NCBI RefSeq assembly: GCF_000768705.1
Contig: NZ_AVPJ01000004.1
Coordinates: 1 to 64,000 of the forward strand
Length of the DNA: 64,000 nt
Direction: 5' to 3'
DNA from: Knoellia sinensis KCTC 19936
GTDB taxonomy: Bacteria; Actinomycetota; Actinomycetes; Actinomycetales; Dermatophilaceae
In this document: positions 63,279 through 64,000 of the stretch, piece after piece
How the letters are laid out: every line of letters begins with the position of its first letter
Numbering within the stretch: position 1 is the stretch's first letter
The notes under the pieces: generated by a model
Told to the model about the DNA's origin: nothing
The model's input: the letters and a program-made list of their open reading frames with translations, nothing else
Database searches by the model: none
Position numbers and translations under genes: made by a program

Positions 63279-64000
63279 TCAGTCCTTGCTGGTCTCGCCC
63301 GGCAGCGCGAGCATCTGGTCGAGTGCCCGTCGCGCGTCGGCAGCCACCTGCTCGTCCACGCGGATCGGGTTGACGACGCGACCCTCGACGAGCGACTCGA
63401 GCGCCCACACGAGGTGCGGCAGGTCGATGCGGTTCATCGTCGAGCAGTAGCAGACGTTCTTCTCGAGGAACGCGATCCGCTGCTTCGGGAACTCCTGCGC
63501 GAGGCGCTGCACGAGGTTGAGCTCGGTGCCGACGGCCCACGCGGTCCCGTCCGGTGCGGCAGCGATCGTCTTGATGATCTTCTCGGTCGAGCCGACCTCG
63601 TCGGCCAGCTCGACGACCTCGTGCCGGCACTCGGGGTGGACGATCACCTTGACGTCGGGGATCTCGGCCCGCGCCGCCTCGACGGCCTCGACCGAGAACC
63701 GGCCGTGGACCGAGCAGTGGCCGCGCCACAGGATCATGCGGGCCGCCTGGAGCTGCTCGATCGTGAGGCCGCCCATGGGACGGTGCGGGTCCCACACGAC
63801 GCAGTCGTCGAGCGAACCGCCGAGGTCGCGGGCCCAGGTGTTGCGACCGAGGTGCTGGTCGGGAAGGAAGAGCACCTTGCCGTCGCCTTCGACGCCACCT
63901 TTCTCGTCGAGGGCCCACGTGAGCGCGGTCTTGGCGTTGGACGACGTGCAGATCGTCCCGCCGTGGCGGCCGGTGAAGGCCTTGATCGCGGCCGAGGAGT
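63279..64000 (-). CDS. nadA: Quinolinate synthase NadA, 5' end outside window
   Basis: Iron-sulfur enzyme that condenses iminoaspartate with dihydroxyacetone phosphate to quinolinate in NAD synthesis. The visible C-terminal part (about 240 codons) includes TICTSSNAK, VLFLPDQHLGRNT, GHCSVHGRF, HPECRHEV and NVCYCSTMNRI. Cysteines in the first, fourth and fifth segments match the cluster ligands. The frame stays open to base 64000, so the start lies outside the window. Downstream nadB/nadC cannot be in this direction, since the GST gene is convergent. Confidence 0.94.
   Translation of the reverse strand, partial: SSAAIKAFTGRHGGTICTSSNAKTALTWALDEKGGVEGDGKVLFLPDQHLGRNTWARDLGGSLDDCVVWDPHRPMGGLTIEQLQAARMILWRGHCSVHGRFSVEAVEAARAEIPDVKVIVHPECRHEVVELADEVGSTEKIIKTIAAAPDGTAWAVGTELNLVQRLAQEFPKQRIAFLEKNVCYCSTMNRIDLPHLVWALESLVEGRVVNPIRVDEQVAADARRALDQMLALPGETSKD

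Overview
The window is high-GC DNA (about 70% G+C by eye) carrying a core chromosomal region of an actinobacterium. Gene content and order, the DAP-type MurE motif DNPR, DivIVA/SepF-based division, many GTG starts and leaderless transcripts all fit Actinomycetota. A micrococcalean lineage such as Intrasporangiaceae is my best guess, but that is inference. I see no rRNA, tRNA, CRISPR array, insertion sequence, integrase or prophage.

Layout. 1-17.6 kb is the division and cell wall (dcw) cluster on the + strand: pbpB (5' end cut), murE, murF, mraY, murD, ftsW, murG, murC, ftsQ, ftsZ, pgeF, yggS, sepF, yggT, divIVA/wag31. From murE to ftsQ most junctions are 4-nt overlaps or a few bases, so this is one translationally coupled operon. 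The ftsQ-ftsZ gap holds a duplicated hairpin element and an ftsZ promoter. 17.8-26.2 kb holds a DksA-type zinc finger protein with a histone-H1-like tail, lspA, rluD, dnaE and an oligopeptidase B. 26.2-35.3 kb is accessory: a tandem universal stress protein, a SatD/DUF3307-type pair, a glycine-rich membrane protein, a CtlX-type amidinohydrolase, a frameshifted SnoaL-like gene, a stand-alone PGM1-type ATP-grasp ligase, a membrane protein and a NarL-type two-component system.

35.3-41.2 kb and 51.4-58.2 kb, mostly on the - strand, are two halves of a block that I recall as contiguous in Mycobacterium tuberculosis (pepB, dlaT, the TIGR01777 gene, lipB, lipA, DUF4191, an RDD protein, glnA). They encode lipoate synthesis, the lipoyl E2 and E3 enzymes that use it, and glutamine synthetase. 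The glnA promoter has a tandem GlnR operator. Between lipB and the TIGR01777 gene lies about 10 kb with an MMPL transporter, an oxidoreductase, a DinB/DUF664 protein, a peptidase E, an ABC transporter with DesK/DesR-like regulators, and a Ser/Thr kinase. 58.2-64 kb carries gcvT, an OsmC protein, a DUF3043 protein, an M20 dipeptidase, a xi-class GST-like reductase and the 3' part of nadA.

The strongest unexplained signal is a dispersed octamer, CGGCATAC/GTATGCCG, counted by eye about 37 times on both strands, in every reading frame and enriched between genes. It forces rare codons (ATA, TAT, GCA), and in three cases its TAC is the start of the -10 box of a leaderless promoter. A second theme is that 17 transcription units start with a TANNNT-like -10 box exactly 6-7 nt before the ATG/GTG, so their mRNAs are predicted to lack a leader.
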